NCBI RefSeq assembly: GCF_001865575.2
Contig: NZ_CP017561.2
Span: 1,116,001-1,180,000 of the forward strand
Direction: 5' to 3'
DNA from: Paraburkholderia sprentiae WSM5005
Lineage (GTDB): Bacteria > Pseudomonadota > Gammaproteobacteria > Burkholderiales > Burkholderiaceae
DNA length: 64,000 nt
In this document: positions 51,791-62,052 of the stretch, one piece after another
Layout: every line of letters starts with the position of its first letter
How positions within the stretch are numbered: the stretch's first letter is position 1
Translations under genes and position numbers: made by a program
Notes under the pieces: model-generated
The model's database searches: none
Told to the model about the DNA's origin: nothing
Seen by the model: the letters and a program-made list of their open reading frames with translations, nothing else

Positions 51791-53059
51791 TCACCTCGCT
51801 GCCGACTTCCCCCGACCGGCCACCGCCGCGCCATTACCATCGCCGTTACTGGTTGCCGCCGCATCACGCGTCTCGGGCATCGCCGCCCACACCAGCAGCA
51901 CCGCGAGCGCACCGGCCGCCGCGAGACAGAAGAAGCTCACCGCATTGCCGAAATGATCGGCGACGAAGCCCGCCGCCGTCGTGCTCAGCGTCGCGCCGAT
52001 GCCGGCCGCGAGCCCGAACAGGCCGATACAGAGGTTGTAGCGGCCCTTGTCGCCGGCGACGTCGGCGGCGATCAGCGGCAGCATCACGCCGAACACCGCG
52101 GCGCTCAGGCCGTCGAGCATCTGCACCGGCACGAGCAGATAAGGGCTGCTGATGCCGGCGAACAGCAGCGCGCGGACCGGCAGCGCGGAGAAGCCGAGCA
52201 GCAGGATCGGCCGGCGGCCCCAGCGTTCGGCCGAGCGCCCGACCCACGGCGACATCATCGCGACGATCGCCTGGGGCACGATGATGCACGCCGCGATCAC
52301 GAGCTGCACGTTGTCGCCCATGCCGGCCGTCACTTCGCCTGCGGCCAGGTTCAGCATCGCCGCGTTCGACAGATGGAACAGCACGATGCAGGCGGCGAAC
52401 AGCAGCATGCGCCGGTCGCGCAGCAGCGCGCGCAGGCTTTCGCGCCGCTCGAGCTGCTCGGGTGTCGGCGCCGCTTGCGGCAGTTGGATCGTATCGGTGC
52501 GCTGGATCATCGCGAGCGCGATCAGTGCGGGAACCGCGAGGCCCGCGGTCAGAAAGAACACCGCGCGCGGCGAGTAGTACTCGCCGAACAGACCCATCAG
52601 GCCGGCCGCGACCGCGCTGCCGATCGACGCCCAGCGCGCATTGCGCCCGAGCCGGTCGCCGAGATTGGCGCGGCCCACGAGCGCGAACGAGATCGCCGCG
52701 AGCGCCGGGGTCAGCATGCAGCTCGCGAAGCCGTGGAACACCTCGGCGGCGATCACCGGCAGCACGGTCGGACTGATCCCGAGCAGCATCGCGCTCAGGA
52801 TGATCGCGCCGATCGCCCACGCCGCCGCGGCCTTCTTGTTGCGCAACGCGTCGACCGCGGCGCCGCCGGGCACCTGGCTGACCATCGCGCTGATCGTGCC
52901 GACCGACAGCACCATGCCGATCTCGCCCTGGGTCCACTTATGCGACGCGAGGTACGACGCGATGAACGGCCCGAAGCCCGTCTGCACGTTGGCGACGAAG
53001 AAGTTGAGCCAATCGAGCGCGCGCAGACTTCGCGCCGTGACCAGAGTGCGGACCGTCAT
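51791..53059 (-). CDS. MFS transporter
   Basis: A 422-residue protein with about 12 membrane segments. Typical loops are VPGGAAVDALRNKKAAAAW and VGRSAERWGRRPILLLGFSA. The C-terminus is hydrophilic. The substrate is not evident. The start is the ATG at 53059, which overlaps the stop of the PRC-barrel gene by four bases, so the two are coupled. The frame continues far upstream but without protein character. Confidence 0.85.
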   Translation of the reverse strand: MTVRTLVTARSLRALDWLNFFVANVQTGFGPFIASYLASHKWTQGEIGMVLSVGTISAMVSQVPGGAAVDALRNKKAAAAWAIGAIILSAMLLGISPTVLPVIAAEVFHGFASCMLTPALAAISFALVGRANLGDRLGRNARWASIGSAVAAGLMGLFGEYYSPRAVFFLTAGLAVPALIALAMIQRTDTIQLPQAAPTPEQLERRESLRALLRDRRMLLFAACIVLFHLSNAAMLNLAAGEVTAGMGDNVQLVIAACIIVPQAIVAMMSPWVGRSAERWGRRPILLLGFSALPVRALLFAGISSPYLLVPVQMLDGLSAAVFGVMLPLIAADVAGDKGRYNLCIGLFGLAAGIGATLSTTAAGFVADHFGNAVSFFCLAAAGALAVLLVWAAMPETRDAAATSNGDGNGAAVAGRGKSAAR

Positions 53060-54078
53060 CGGACCGCCCGTGCGTTGGAAACCGCGACCGCGGTCGACGC
53101 GGCCGGCGGCGCCGTGGCCGCCGGCGCGGCAGGTGGCGCCGGCGACACCGCGCGGATCGGCTTGTCGCTCGCATAGGCCGGTGCCGCGTTGATCTGCGCG
53201 TCGCTCAGATCGATCTGCGGATGCAGTTCCTTGTCGCGCGTGACGAAGCGCAGCGCCGACCAGTTCGCGGCGATCGTGCGCCGGTCGGTGCTGACCATGC
53301 CGCTCACGTCGAGCACGATCGCCTGCGGCTGCGCGTTGCCGTCGATCAGCACGTCGACTACGCGACCCACCTTCGCGCCGTTCGCGCGCTCGACGGTCGA
53401 ATCGAGCAGCGGCAATTCCAGCGGGCTCAGCTTGTTCGCGCTGATCGGCACGGCTGTCGCGTTCAGCGTGATCGGCGGACCCTTCGCGCTCGGCGTGAAG
53501 TGGAACGCGCCCCACTGAAAGTTCACCTTGCGGTCGCCGACGCCGAGGAAGCCTTGCAGATTGACGACCATCTCGCGCGGCTTGCCGGCCGCGTCGGCGA
53601 TCAGGTCGACCGCGCGGCCGACCACCTTGCCGTCGGGCTTCTGCACCTGGCTGTCGAGCAGCGCGCGCGCGTCGCTGCGCTCGATCGTGCGCAGCACGAT
53701 CAGCGGCGGCGGCGGCGGGGGCGGCGGCGGGGCGGGCACGACGATCGGCGGCGGCGGCTCGACCTTGCGCGGCTTCACCACCGGCTTCTTCGGTTTCTTC
53801 GGCTGCTCGGGCCCTTCGTTCGCCTCGGTCTCGACCGGTTCAGGCGCGGACGCGGCGACCGGCGCGCTCGCCGGCTCGACCGGCATCACCGTCGCCTCGA
53901 CGATCGGCGCCTGCTGCGTACCCCACAGCAGGCTGCTGCAACCGGACAGCGCGGCGAGCGCGAACAGCGCGGACATCACGCACAGCCAGCGGAACAGACG
54001 AAGCAGATCGAGCGAATCGGGCGAATCGAGCGGGACAATCGGCAGGCGCCGGGCGGGGCGCGGAAAACCGCCAGTCAT
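53056..54078 (-). CDS. Lipoprotein-like PRC-barrel domain protein
   Basis: About 340 residues from ATG 54078. The N-terminal hydrophobic stretch ends in a lipobox-like ALAALSGC, so a lipoprotein is likely; an ATG at the codon before SALFALAAL is an alternative start. A charged KKPKKPVVKPRK and a run of ten prolines follow. Two PRC-barrel domains come next (KVVGRAVDLIADAAGKPREM and KVGRVVDVLIDGNAQPQAIV). The end is Ala/Pro-rich. The role is unknown. It lies immediately before, and overlapping, the MFS gene. Confidence 0.82.
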   Translation of the reverse strand: MTGGFPRPARRLPIVPLDSPDSLDLLRLFRWLCVMSALFALAALSGCSSLLWGTQQAPIVEATVMPVEPASAPVAASAPEPVETEANEGPEQPKKPKKPVVKPRKVEPPPPIVVPAPPPPPPPPPLIVLRTIERSDARALLDSQVQKPDGKVVGRAVDLIADAAGKPREMVVNLQGFLGVGDRKVNFQWGAFHFTPSAKGPPITLNATAVPISANKLSPLELPLLDSTVERANGAKVGRVVDVLIDGNAQPQAIVLDVSGMVSTDRRTIAANWSALRFVTRDKELHPQIDLSDAQINAAPAYASDKPIRAVSPAPPAAPAATAPPAASTAVAVSNARAVR

Positions 54079-54464
54079 CAGGAAAAACTCCACGAGCTGT
54101 GCGGACAGGCGCGATGAGCCGCCGCGGTTGGATGGGCACGGCCCAGAGTTTAACCTGCGCTGCCACGCGGGCAGGCTTTCGCGAGCTGCATGCAATGCTG
54201 TTTCGCCGATGCTCTGGTGGCGTTTCGCCGGTGGCCGGATGCGGTAGGTGTAAACGCGCGGCGCGCTCGCGCGAGCGACCGTCGCGCACAAGTTATAAGT
54301 CGCGCGACATGTCCGGCATGCCGTCCATGCGATTGGACCCATAGTTGTGTTCACCTACATTTCGACTCAGAACAGCGCTACCCACACCGACAAATCCACG
54401 AGACGAACCTGATGACGGCCGCTCCAGCGGCCGTTTCAGCACGCTGATAAAGGAGGCACTCATC
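54079..54464. other. Divergent region between PRC-barrel and purine permease genes
   Basis: A 386-base gap with no convincing gene. Its right end holds the structured leader described separately and the ribosome binding site AAAGGAGG at about 54450. Confidence 0.5.
54409..54447 (+). promoter_or_regulatory. Hairpin leader of the purine permease (possible riboswitch)
   Basis: Arms ACGGCCGC (54415-54422) and GCGGCCGT (54427-54434) pair around TCCA. Outer CTGA (54409-54412) pairs with TCAG (54436-54439) across a small bulge (TG/T). Immediately downstream, TCAGC-AC-GCTGA overlaps the outer arm, so an alternative fold is possible just before the AAAGGAGG ribosome binding site. Small hairpin riboswitches for xanthine (NMT1 class) precede NCS2 permeases in beta-proteobacteria, but I could not match the consensus from memory. 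Confidence 0.4.
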
Positions 54465-55862
54465 ATGATGGAACCCCAGGCCCTCGCGAATTCCGAGGTC
54501 GCGAACGAATCCTTCGACACGAAAACATTTCACCCCACGGGCTTTCTAGACCGCTACTTCGACATTTCCGCGCGCGGCAGCACGCAGCGCCAGGAGATCG
54601 TCGCGGGCATCACGACCTTCCTCGCGATGGTCTATTCCGTGTTCGTCGTGCCGGGCATGCTGGGTAAGGCGGGCTTCGATACCAGCGCGGTGTTCGTCGC
54701 CGTCTGTTTGACCACGGCGTTCGGCTCGCTGCTGATGGGCGCGTGGGCGCGTCTGCCGATCGCGATCGGCTGCGCGATCTCGCTGACCGCGTTTACCGCG
54801 TTCGGGCTGGTGCTCGGCAAGGGCCTGCATCCGAGCGTCGCGCTGGGCGCGGTGTTTCTGATGGGCGTCGTGTTCACCGCGATTTCGGTGACCGGCGTGC
54901 GCTCGTGGATCTTGCGCAATTTGCCGGCCGGCATCGCGCATGGCACGGGAATCGGCATCGGTCTGTTCCTGCTGCTGATCGCCGCGAACGACGTCGGGCT
55001 CGTGGTCAAGAATCCGGGGGCCGGGCTGCCGGTGTCGCTCGGGCAGATCACGGCATTGCCGGCGTTGATGTCGGTCGCCGGACTCGCCGCGATCGTCGGG
55101 CTGGTGCGGCGGCGTGTGCCGGGTTCGATCCTGATCGTGATCGTCGCGATCTCGGCGATCGGGCTCGCGATCGATCCGGCTGTGGTGTTTCACGGCGTGT
55201 TCGCGGTGCCGTCGTTGAGCGCGCCGGGTCATGCGTCGCTGATCGGCGCGATGGACGTGAAGGGCGCGCTGTCGATGGCGGTGCTGCCGAGCGTGCTCGC
55301 GCTCGTGATGACCGCCGTGTTCGACGCGACCGGCACGATCCGCGCGGTCGCGGGCCAGGCGGGACAGCTCGACGAGAACGGCCGCATCATCAACGGCGGC
55401 CGCGCGCTGACCGCCGATTCGCTGAGCTCGATCTTCTCGGGTCTGCTCGGCGGCGCGCCGGCGGCCGCGTATATCGAGTCGACGGTCGGCGTCGCGGCGG
55501 GCGCGAAGACGGGGATGGCGGCGGCGGTGGTCGGTCTACTGTTTTTCGTGGTGATGTTTTTCTCGCCGCTCGCCGCGTTGGTGCCGTCGTATGCGACCGC
55601 GCCCGCGCTGATGTACGTGGGGCTGCTGATGCTGTCGAACGTCAGCAAGCTGCATATGGACGACATGGTCGACGCGATGGCCGGTCTCGTGTGCGCGGTA
55701 TTCATCGTGCTGACCGCGAACATCGTGACCGGCATCATGCTCGGCTTCGCGACGCTGGTGATCGGACGCGTGGTTAGCGGCGAGTATCGCAAGCTCAACG
55801 TGGGCACCGTGGCGATCGCGGCGGTGCTGGTCGGGTTTTATCTGGGCGGCTGGGCGATCTGA
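54465..55862 (+). CDS. NCS2-family purine permease (AzgA-like)
   Basis: A 465-residue protein with about 12-13 membrane segments, starting at ATG 54465. Family motifs include [20 protein letters not shown] near the N-terminus and [20 protein letters not shown] in the second half, as in adenine/guanine/hypoxanthine permeases. [12 protein letters not shown] is also typical. It imports a purine base with H+; the exact substrate is not readable. A structured leader and a strong ribosome binding site precede it. Confidence 0.92.
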   Translation: MMEPQALANSEVANESFDTKTFHPTGFLDRYFDISARGSTQRQEIVAGITTFLAMVYSVFVVPGMLGKAGFDTSAVFVAVCLTTAFGSLLMGAWARLPIAIGCAISLTAFTAFGLVLGKGLHPSVALGAVFLMGVVFTAISVTGVRSWILRNLPAGIAHGTGIGIGLFLLLIAANDVGLVVKNPGAGLPVSLGQITALPALMSVAGLAAIVGLVRRRVPGSILIVIVAISAIGLAIDPAVVFHGVFAVPSLSAPGHASLIGAMDVKGALSMAVLPSVLALVMTAVFDATGTIRAVAGQAGQLDENGRIINGGRALTADSLSSIFSGLLGGAPAAAYIESTVGVAAGAKTGMAAAVVGLLFFVVMFFSPLAALVPSYATAPALMYVGLLMLSNVSKLHMDDMVDAMAGLVCAVFIVLTANIVTGIMLGFATLVIGRVVSGEYRKLNVGTVAIAAVLVGFYLGGWAI

Positions 55863-55924
55863 GTTGGGTTGGGTTCATTTCACTGCTGCGCACCTGTCCT
55901 TGACTTTCCCGCCAGCGCTTCTAA

Positions 55925-55940
55925 ACCATAACCGTATGGT
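55925..55940. repeat. Inverted repeat before DUF899 gene
   Basis: ACCATA-ACCG-TATGGT has perfect 6-base arms and ends 20 bases before the ATG. It could be an operator for a local regulator; none is adjacent. Confidence 0.35.
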
Positions 55941-55960
55941 CACGAGGAAAGGAGACGCAG

Positions 55961-56707
55961 ATGGAACCGCAACATCGCATCGCCAGTCGCGAGGAGTGGC
56001 TCGCCGCGAGCCGCGCGCTGCTCGCCGAAGAAAAAGCGCATATGCGCGCGGGCGACGAACTCGCGCGCAAGCGTCGCGAATTGCCGTGGGTGAAGGTCGA
56101 CAAGCTGTATACCTTCGAAACGCCGGAGGGCCGCAAGACGCTCGCGGAACTGTTCGATGGCCGCAGCCAGCTGATCGTTTATCACTTCATGCTGGGCCCC
56201 GACTGGCAGGAGGGTTGCGTCGGCTGCTCGTTCCTGTCGGACCATATGAGCGGCATTCTCACGCATCTGGTTCACCACGACGTGAGCTACGTGACGGTAT
56301 CGCACGCGCCGCTCGCGAAGATCGACGCGTTCAAGCGGCGGATGGGATGGACCTTCCCGTGGGTGTCGTCGAGCGGAAGCGATTTCAATTTCGACTACCA
56401 CGTGTCGTTCACGCCGGAGCAGCTGGCGAGCAGGAAGGCGTTCTATAACTTCACCGAGCAGGACGTCGGCATCGACGAACAGCACGGCCACAGCGTGTTT
56501 TACAAGGACGAAAACGGCGATGTGTACCACACGTACTCATGCTTCGGACGCGGCGACGAGCGTTTCGTGACCACGTACGCGCTTCTGGATATCACGCCGA
56601 AAGGCCGTAACGAGAAGATTAGTCTGACGGACTGGGTCAGGCATCACGACCGCTACGACGACCACGCGCAGGCGGTTTGCCCGGCGTGCGGATCGTATAC
56701 GGTGTGA
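55961..56707 (+). CDS. DUF899 family thioredoxin-like protein
   Basis: A 248-residue soluble protein starting at ATG 55961 behind GAGGAAAGGAG. Typical parts are ELPWVKVDKLYTFETPEG, YHFMLGPDWQEGCVGCSFLS (with a CxxC pair) and GDVYHTYSCFGRGDE. Members have a thioredoxin-like fold; the reaction is unknown. The C-terminus has another CxxC (CPACGSYTV). It stands alone after the purine permease. Confidence 0.88.
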   Translation: MEPQHRIASREEWLAASRALLAEEKAHMRAGDELARKRRELPWVKVDKLYTFETPEGRKTLAELFDGRSQLIVYHFMLGPDWQEGCVGCSFLSDHMSGILTHLVHHDVSYVTVSHAPLAKIDAFKRRMGWTFPWVSSSGSDFNFDYHVSFTPEQLASRKAFYNFTEQDVGIDEQHGHSVFYKDENGDVYHTYSCFGRGDERFVTTYALLDITPKGRNEKISLTDWVRHHDRYDDHAQAVCPACGSYTV

Positions 56708-56798
56708 AAGAGGTGAAAGCGGTGAACCGTGTGGACGAAGAGTGCGAGGGGCGCGCGCCGCGCTAGCCGGCGCGCCGCCTCCGCGCTGCTTGAACGCG

Positions 56799-56981
56799 CT
56801 ACAGCGCCATCTCGAAGGCGGGTCTGAGGAACAGCTCCATCGCCATGACGATGAGGCTCATCGTCGCGGCGGCGAGCGTCAGAACGCCGTATTCGTCGTA
56901 GCGCGTGTCGTACAGACACGCGACCACGAACAGAATCGCCATGATGTTGGTCAGCCAGTCGAAGTTCAGCGCGAGGCTCAT
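56799..56981 (-). CDS. Small two-segment membrane protein, hypothetical
   Basis: A 60-residue protein from ATG 56981: MSLALNFDWLTNIMAILFVV begins the first hydrophobic segment, and YGVLTLAAATMSLIVMAMEL the second. It is read as real because of the clean hydrophobic pattern. I do not recognise a family. It is divergent from the hut operon. Confidence 0.55.
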   Translation of the reverse strand: MSLALNFDWLTNIMAILFVVACLYDTRYDEYGVLTLAAATMSLIVMAMELFLRPAFEMAL

Positions 56982-57259
56982 CGGTCGAGTCGGGGCGTGT
57001 GTGCGACGGTGCAAGCGCACCGTCAAGTGGCCGCGATTCTATCGAAACGAGCTTACGGATTCGCAACGCCCCCGCTTACACAGCTTACGCGGCGCGGCGC
57101 GCAAAGCCGCGTCAAACGGTGCTTTGCGGCACCATCATGTCGCGTTCGATCCATTCGATTACCCACGTGCGCCGCGGTTGAGCGTGCGCGAAAACCGGCG
57201 CGGGTCAAGCGGTAATCGCGCGTCGGGAAATCCCCAAGCACCGAAACTTTAAAAACGAG

Positions 57260-57271
57260 TTGTATATACAA
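57260..57271. promoter_or_regulatory. HutC-like operator 1
   Basis: TTGTATATACAA is a perfect palindrome with the TGTATATACA form bound by HutC in pseudomonads. It may overlap a -35 (TTGTAT) with TAGACT 17 bases on as -10. Confidence 0.7.
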
Positions 57272-57298
57272 GGCTCGCCGGCTAGACTTGTTTGAACT

Positions 57299-57308
57299 TG
57301 TATAGACA
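57299..57308. promoter_or_regulatory. HutC-like operator 2
   Basis: TGTATAGACA, a one-mismatch copy of operator 1, lies 28 bases further on and 11 bases before the hutH ATG. Two sites would let HutC block both promoter and early elongation. Confidence 0.55.
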
Positions 57309-57319
57309 GGACGACAACC

Positions 57320-58840
57320 ATGATTCTGAAGCCCGGCTACCTGACCCTCCCGCAACTGCGCCGGATCGCGCGTGAACAGCTCACCCTGCAACTCGATCCC
57401 GCGAGCCACGCCGCCATCGACGCATGCGCGCAGGCTGTCGCCGATATCACCGCCAAGGGTGAGCCGGCCTACGGCATCAACACCGGTTTCGGCCGCCTCG
57501 CCAGCACGCACATCCCGCGCGATCAGCTCGAACTGTTGCAGCGCAATCTGGTGCTGTCGCACGCGGTCGGCGTCGGCGAGCCGATGTCGCGCCCCGTCGT
57601 GCGTCTGTTGATCGCGCTGAAGCTGTCCAGCCTCGGCCGCGGCCACTCGGGCATCCGCCGCGAAGTGATGGAAGCGCTGATCGCGCTGTTCAACGCGGAC
57701 GTGCTGCCGGTGATCCCGGTCAAGGGCTCGGTCGGCGCCTCGGGCGACCTCGCGCCGCTCGCGCATATGTCGGCGACCCTGCTCGGCGTCGGCGAGGTGT
57801 TCGCGAAGGGCGAGCGTATGCCGGCCACCGAAGGCCTCGCGCTCGTCGGTCTGAAGCCGCTCACACTGCAGGCGAAGGAAGGCCTCGCGCTGCTCAACGG
57901 CACGCAGGCTTCGACGGCGCTCGCGCTCTACAACATGTTCGCGATCGAAGACCTGTTCCGCACGGCGCTGGTGACCGGCGCGCTGTCGGTCGATGCGGCG
58001 ATGGGCTCCGTCAAGCCGTTCGATGCGCGCATCCACGAACTGCGCGGCCATCAAGGCCAGATCGACGCGGCGGCGGCGTATCGCTCGCTGCTGCAGGGCT
58101 CGGCGATCAACGTGTCGCATATCGACTGCGACAAGGTGCAGGACCCGTACAGCCTGCGCTGCCAGCCGCAGGTGATGGGCGCGTGTCTCGACCAGATGCG
58201 TCAGTCCGCCGACACGCTGCTGAAGGAAGCGAACGCGGTCTCCGATAATCCGCTGATCTTCCCGGACACCGGCGAGGTGCTGTCGGGCGGCAACTTCCAC
58301 GCCGAGCCGGTCGCGTTCGCCGCGGACAACCTCGCGCTCGCCGCGTCGGAAATCGGCGCACTCGCGGAACGCCGCATCGCACTGCTGATCGACGCGACGC
58401 TGTCGGGGCTGCCGCCGTTCCTCGTCAAGGATGGCGGCGTGAACTCCGGCTTCATGATCGCGCACGTGACGGCCGCCGCGCTCGCGTCGGAAAACAAGAC
58501 ACTCGCGCATCCGGCCTCGGTCGATTCGCTGCCTACGTCGGCGAACCAGGAAGACCACGTGTCGATGGCGACGTTCGCCGCGCGCAAGCTCGGCGATATC
58601 GCCGAGAACACTGCGAACATCCTGTCGATCGAACTACTCGCCGCCGCCCAGGGCGTCGATCTGCGCGCGCCGCACAAGACCAGCCCGAGCCTGCAGAAGG
58701 TGATGGAGCTCGTGCGCAAGGACGTTGCGCACTACGAGATCGATCACTACTTCGCGCCGGACATCGCCGCGGTCACGAAGCTCGTGCAGGCCGGCGCGGT
58801 CGCGAAACTGAGCCCGTTCTCGTTCGCGTCGGAACAATAA
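57320..58840 (+). CDS. hutH: Histidine ammonia-lyase
   Basis: A 506-residue enzyme that deaminates histidine to urocanate. The MIO prosthetic group forms from A140-S141-G142 in [15 protein letters not shown]. Other motifs are [12 protein letters not shown] and [20 protein letters not shown]. Full length, start at ATG 57320. First gene of the hut operon, behind two HutC-like operators. Confidence 0.97.
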   Translation: MILKPGYLTLPQLRRIAREQLTLQLDPASHAAIDACAQAVADITAKGEPAYGINTGFGRLASTHIPRDQLELLQRNLVLSHAVGVGEPMSRPVVRLLIALKLSSLGRGHSGIRREVMEALIALFNADVLPVIPVKGSVGASGDLAPLAHMSATLLGVGEVFAKGERMPATEGLALVGLKPLTLQAKEGLALLNGTQASTALALYNMFAIEDLFRTALVTGALSVDAAMGSVKPFDARIHELRGHQGQIDAAAAYRSLLQGSAINVSHIDCDKVQDPYSLRCQPQVMGACLDQMRQSADTLLKEANAVSDNPLIFPDTGEVLSGGNFHAEPVAFAADNLALAASEIGALAERRIALLIDATLSGLPPFLVKDGGVNSGFMIAHVTAAALASENKTLAHPASVDSLPTSANQEDHVSMATFAARKLGDIAENTANILSIELLAAAQGVDLRAPHKTSPSLQKVMELVRKDVAHYEIDHYFAPDIAAVTKLVQAGAVAKLSPFSFASEQ

Positions 58841-58865
58841 CGCATCGACAGCGCGGATCACACTG

Positions 58866-59561
58866 ATGAACGCACCCGCTTATCAGGGCATCAAGGACTT
58901 CATCCTCGCACGCATTCATGCGGGCGAGTGGGCCGAAGGCGACCAGGTGCCCTCTGAAAACGAGCTGGCGCGCGAGTTCAGCGTCGCGCGCATGACGGTC
59001 AATCGTGCGTTGCGCGAATTGACCGCTGAGCAGGTGCTCACGCGCGTACAGGGCTCGGGCACTTTCGTCGCGCGGACCAAGTACGAGTCGACCCTGGTGG
59101 CGATCCGCAGCATCTCCGATGAAATCGTCGCGCGCGGTCATCGCTATCAGGCGAAGGTGCTGAACCTCGGCGCAAGCATCGCCGATGCGGCGCTCGCCGA
59201 AGAGATGCAAGTGAGCGCCGGCAGCCCCGTGTTTCATTCGCGGCTGCTGCATTTCGAAAACGACGAGCCGGTGCAGCTCGAGGAACGCTGGGTCAATCCA
59301 GCCGTCGCGCCCGACTATGCGTTGCAGGACTTCACGAACACGACGCCGAACCAGTATCTGGTGCGCGTCGCGCCGCTGCAGCGCGTCGAATACCGCATCG
59401 AGGCGCTCGTGGCCGACGATACGACGCGCGAGCTGCTGAGCATGAGTGAACGCGAGCCGTGTCTCGTGCTGCACCGGCGCACGTGGTCGCAGGGCGAGGT
59501 CGCCTCGATCGCGAACCTGTGGCATCCGGGCAGCCGTTACCGCTTCACTGGGCATTTCTGA
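58866..59561 (+). CDS. hutC: Histidine utilization repressor HutC (GntR/UTRA)
   Basis: A 231-residue GntR-type repressor. The N-terminal winged helix-turn-helix has [20 protein letters not shown] followed by [20 protein letters not shown]. The C-terminal UTRA domain senses urocanate in the family and includes [20 protein letters not shown]. It lies 25 bases after hutH, so it represses its own operon through the upstream sites. Confidence 0.95.
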   Translation: MNAPAYQGIKDFILARIHAGEWAEGDQVPSENELAREFSVARMTVNRALRELTAEQVLTRVQGSGTFVARTKYESTLVAIRSISDEIVARGHRYQAKVLNLGASIADAALAEEMQVSAGSPVFHSRLLHFENDEPVQLEERWVNPAVAPDYALQDFTNTTPNQYLVRVAPLQRVEYRIEALVADDTTRELLSMSEREPCLVLHRRTWSQGEVASIANLWHPGSRYRFTGHF

Positions 59562-59620
59562 ATTCGCTGGCTGGTCTTCGCCGAATCTTTATCGAACATC
59601 TTCGCATTCCGAGGGACACC

Positions 59621-61309
59621 ATGAACGATCCGAAACACATCGATCCGCGTCTTGATCCGACTCGCACGATCCGCGCACCGCGCGGCGCCGAAAAGACCTG
59701 CAAGACCTGGATCGCGGAAGCCGCGTACCGGATGATCCAGAATAATCTGGACCCCGAAGTCGCCGAGCACCCGCACGCGCTCGTCGTGTACGGCGGCATT
59801 GGCCGCGCCGCGCGCAACTGGGATTGCTTCGACCAGATCCTCGCATCGCTGAAGGATCTGAATGAGGACGAAACGCTGCTGATTCAATCGGGCAAGCCGG
59901 TCGGCGTGTTCCGCACGCATGCGGACGCACCGCGTGTGCTGCTCGCCAACTCGAACCTCGTGCCGCACTGGGCGACGTGGGAACACTTTCACGAACTGGA
60001 CCGCAAGGGCCTGATGATGTACGGCCAGATGACGGCGGGCAGCTGGATCTACATCGGCAGCCAGGGCATCGTGCAGGGCACCTACGAGACGTTCTTCGCG
60101 GTCGCCAACCAGCACTTCAACGGCGATCCGCAAGGCCGGTGGATTCTGACCGGTGGTCTCGGCGGCATGGGCGGCGCGCAGCCGCTCGCGGCGACGATGG
60201 CGGGCTTCTCGATGATCGCGGTCGAATGCGACGAGACGCGCATCGACTTGCGTCTGAAGACGCGCTACGTCGACAGGAAAGCGAACACGCTCGACGAGGC
60301 GCTCGCGATGCTCGACGAAGCGAAGCGCGCCGGCAAGCCGGTGTCGGTCGGCCTGCTCGGCAATGCCGCCGACGTGTTCGGCGAGTGCGTCGCGCGCGGC
60401 ATCACGCCGGACTGCGTGACCGACCAGACCAGCGCGCACGACCCGATCCACGGCTACCTGCCGCAAGGCTGGACCGTGGAAGACTGGCGCGTGCGCATGA
60501 AGACCGCGCCGGAGAGCATCGTCACGCCGGCGAAGCAGTCGATGGCGAAACAGGTCCAGGCGATGCTGACGCTGCAGGAGCGCGGCGCGGCAACGCTCGA
60601 CTACGGCAACAACATCCGCCAGATTGCGCTCGACATGGGCGTGGAAAACGCGTTCGATTTCCCGGGCTTCGTGCCGGCGTATATCCGTCCGCTGTTCTGC
60701 GAAGGCAAAGGGCCGTTCCGCTGGGTTGCGCTGTCGGGGGACCCCGAGGACATCTACAAGACCGATGCGAAGGTCAAGGAACTGATCCCCGACGATCCGC
60801 ATCTGCATCACTGGCTCGACATGGCGCGCGAGCGCATCGCATTCCAGGGTTTGCCGGCGCGGATCTGCTGGGTCGGCGTGAAGGATCGTTATCGCCTCGG
60901 CCAGGCGTTCAACGAAATGGTCAGGAACGGCGAGCTCAAAGCGCCGATCGTGATCGGCCGCGATCACCTCGATACCGGTTCGGTCGCGAGCCCGAACCGC
61001 GAAACCGAATCGATGCAGGACGGCTCGGACGCTGTCAGCGACTGGCCGCTGCTCAACGCGCTGCTCAATACCGCGGGCGGCGCGTCGTGGGTCTCGCTGC
61101 ATCACGGCGGCGGCGTCGGCATGGGCTTCTCGCAGCACGCGGGCGTCGTGATCGTCGCGGACGGCACGCAAGCCGCGCATGAGCGCCTCGGCCGCGTGCT
61201 GCTGAACGATCCGGCAACCGGCGTGATGCGTCACGCGGATGCGGGCTATGAACTCGCGCAGCAAACCGCGCGCGAGGCCGGCCTCAAGCTGCCGATGCTG
61301 GGCCGCTGA
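59621..61309 (+). CDS. hutU: Urocanate hydratase
   Basis: A 562-residue NAD-dependent urocanase, full length from ATG 59621. It hydrates urocanate to imidazolone-propionate. The NAD-binding loop reads [15 protein letters not shown]; the active-site region has [13 protein letters not shown] and [17 protein letters not shown]. It follows hutC by 59 bases. Confidence 0.97.
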   Translation: MNDPKHIDPRLDPTRTIRAPRGAEKTCKTWIAEAAYRMIQNNLDPEVAEHPHALVVYGGIGRAARNWDCFDQILASLKDLNEDETLLIQSGKPVGVFRTHADAPRVLLANSNLVPHWATWEHFHELDRKGLMMYGQMTAGSWIYIGSQGIVQGTYETFFAVANQHFNGDPQGRWILTGGLGGMGGAQPLAATMAGFSMIAVECDETRIDLRLKTRYVDRKANTLDEALAMLDEAKRAGKPVSVGLLGNAADVFGECVARGITPDCVTDQTSAHDPIHGYLPQGWTVEDWRVRMKTAPESIVTPAKQSMAKQVQAMLTLQERGAATLDYGNNIRQIALDMGVENAFDFPGFVPAYIRPLFCEGKGPFRWVALSGDPEDIYKTDAKVKELIPDDPHLHHWLDMARERIAFQGLPARICWVGVKDRYRLGQAFNEMVRNGELKAPIVIGRDHLDTGSVASPNRETESMQDGSDAVSDWPLLNALLNTAGGASWVSLHHGGGVGMGFSQHAGVVIVADGTQAAHERLGRVLLNDPATGVMRHADAGYELAQQTAREAGLKLPMLGR

Positions 61310-61311
61310 TC

Positions 61312-61968
61312 GTGAGCGTTGCCAACCACGCCGGCGACATGGCAAGCATCACGCTGATTCGCGGCGCCGACCTCGTGGCGGCGCCGTGGAAAAATGGCGG
61401 CGGGGTGACGCGCGAAGTCGCGGCGTTTCCGTCGGCCGGCGGCGGGCAGGGCGCGGCGAGCCACGATTTCCTCTGGCGCGTGAGCGTCGCCGATGTCGCG
61501 CGAGCGGGGCCGTTCTCGCGCTTCGACGGCGTGGACCGGACGCTCGTGTTGCTCTCTGGCGCGGGCATGCTGCTCGATGAGCTGGGCGATGCGGGCGTCG
61601 TCGACACGCATGCGTTGCGCGAGCCGCTCGACATTGCGCGCTTCGACGGCGAAGCGCGTATCGACGCTCGGCTCGTCGACGGCGCGACGCGCGACTTCAA
61701 CCTGATGGTTCGGCGCGATGCGGCGCAGGGCGAGCTGGAAGTGTGGCGCACCGGCACGCAGCCGGATGCGCGGCGCATACTCGACAGCGACGTGGTCCTG
61801 CTGTTTTGCGCGGGTGGCGCGGTGACGGTCGCGTTGGCGGCGGGCCACGCACAAGCTAAGCAGCTCGGCACCGGCGACACACTGCGCATCGACCGGCCGA
61901 ACGCGCTTGCTTGCACGCTGACGGGCGATGGCGCGGTGCTCGCGATCACGATCCGCTACACGCGCTGA
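61312..61968 (+). CDS. hutD: HutD family protein
   Basis: A 218-residue cupin-fold HutD/Ves-type protein. The family motif is APWKNGGGVTREVAAFP near the N-terminus; GPFSRFDGVDRTLVLLSGAG follows. HutD is thought to limit or buffer hut pathway activity. The GTG at 61312 is used; an ATG at 61339 is an alternative. Two bases separate it from hutU. Confidence 0.9.
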   Translation: MSVANHAGDMASITLIRGADLVAAPWKNGGGVTREVAAFPSAGGGQGAASHDFLWRVSVADVARAGPFSRFDGVDRTLVLLSGAGMLLDELGDAGVVDTHALREPLDIARFDGEARIDARLVDGATRDFNLMVRRDAAQGELEVWRTGTQPDARRILDSDVVLLFCAGGAVTVALAAGHAQAKQLGTGDTLRIDRPNALACTLTGDGAVLAITIRYTR

Positions 61969-62052
61969 CGATTGAACCATAACCGGGCACCGCATGCGGT
62001 CTACCAAGGCGAACCCATTCACCGACACGCAACGAGCTGCAACGAGCACGCA

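Noticed and set aside
53700..53755. GGC-rich simple repeat
   Set aside because: It encodes the poly-proline run of the PRC-barrel protein and is not an independent repeat element.
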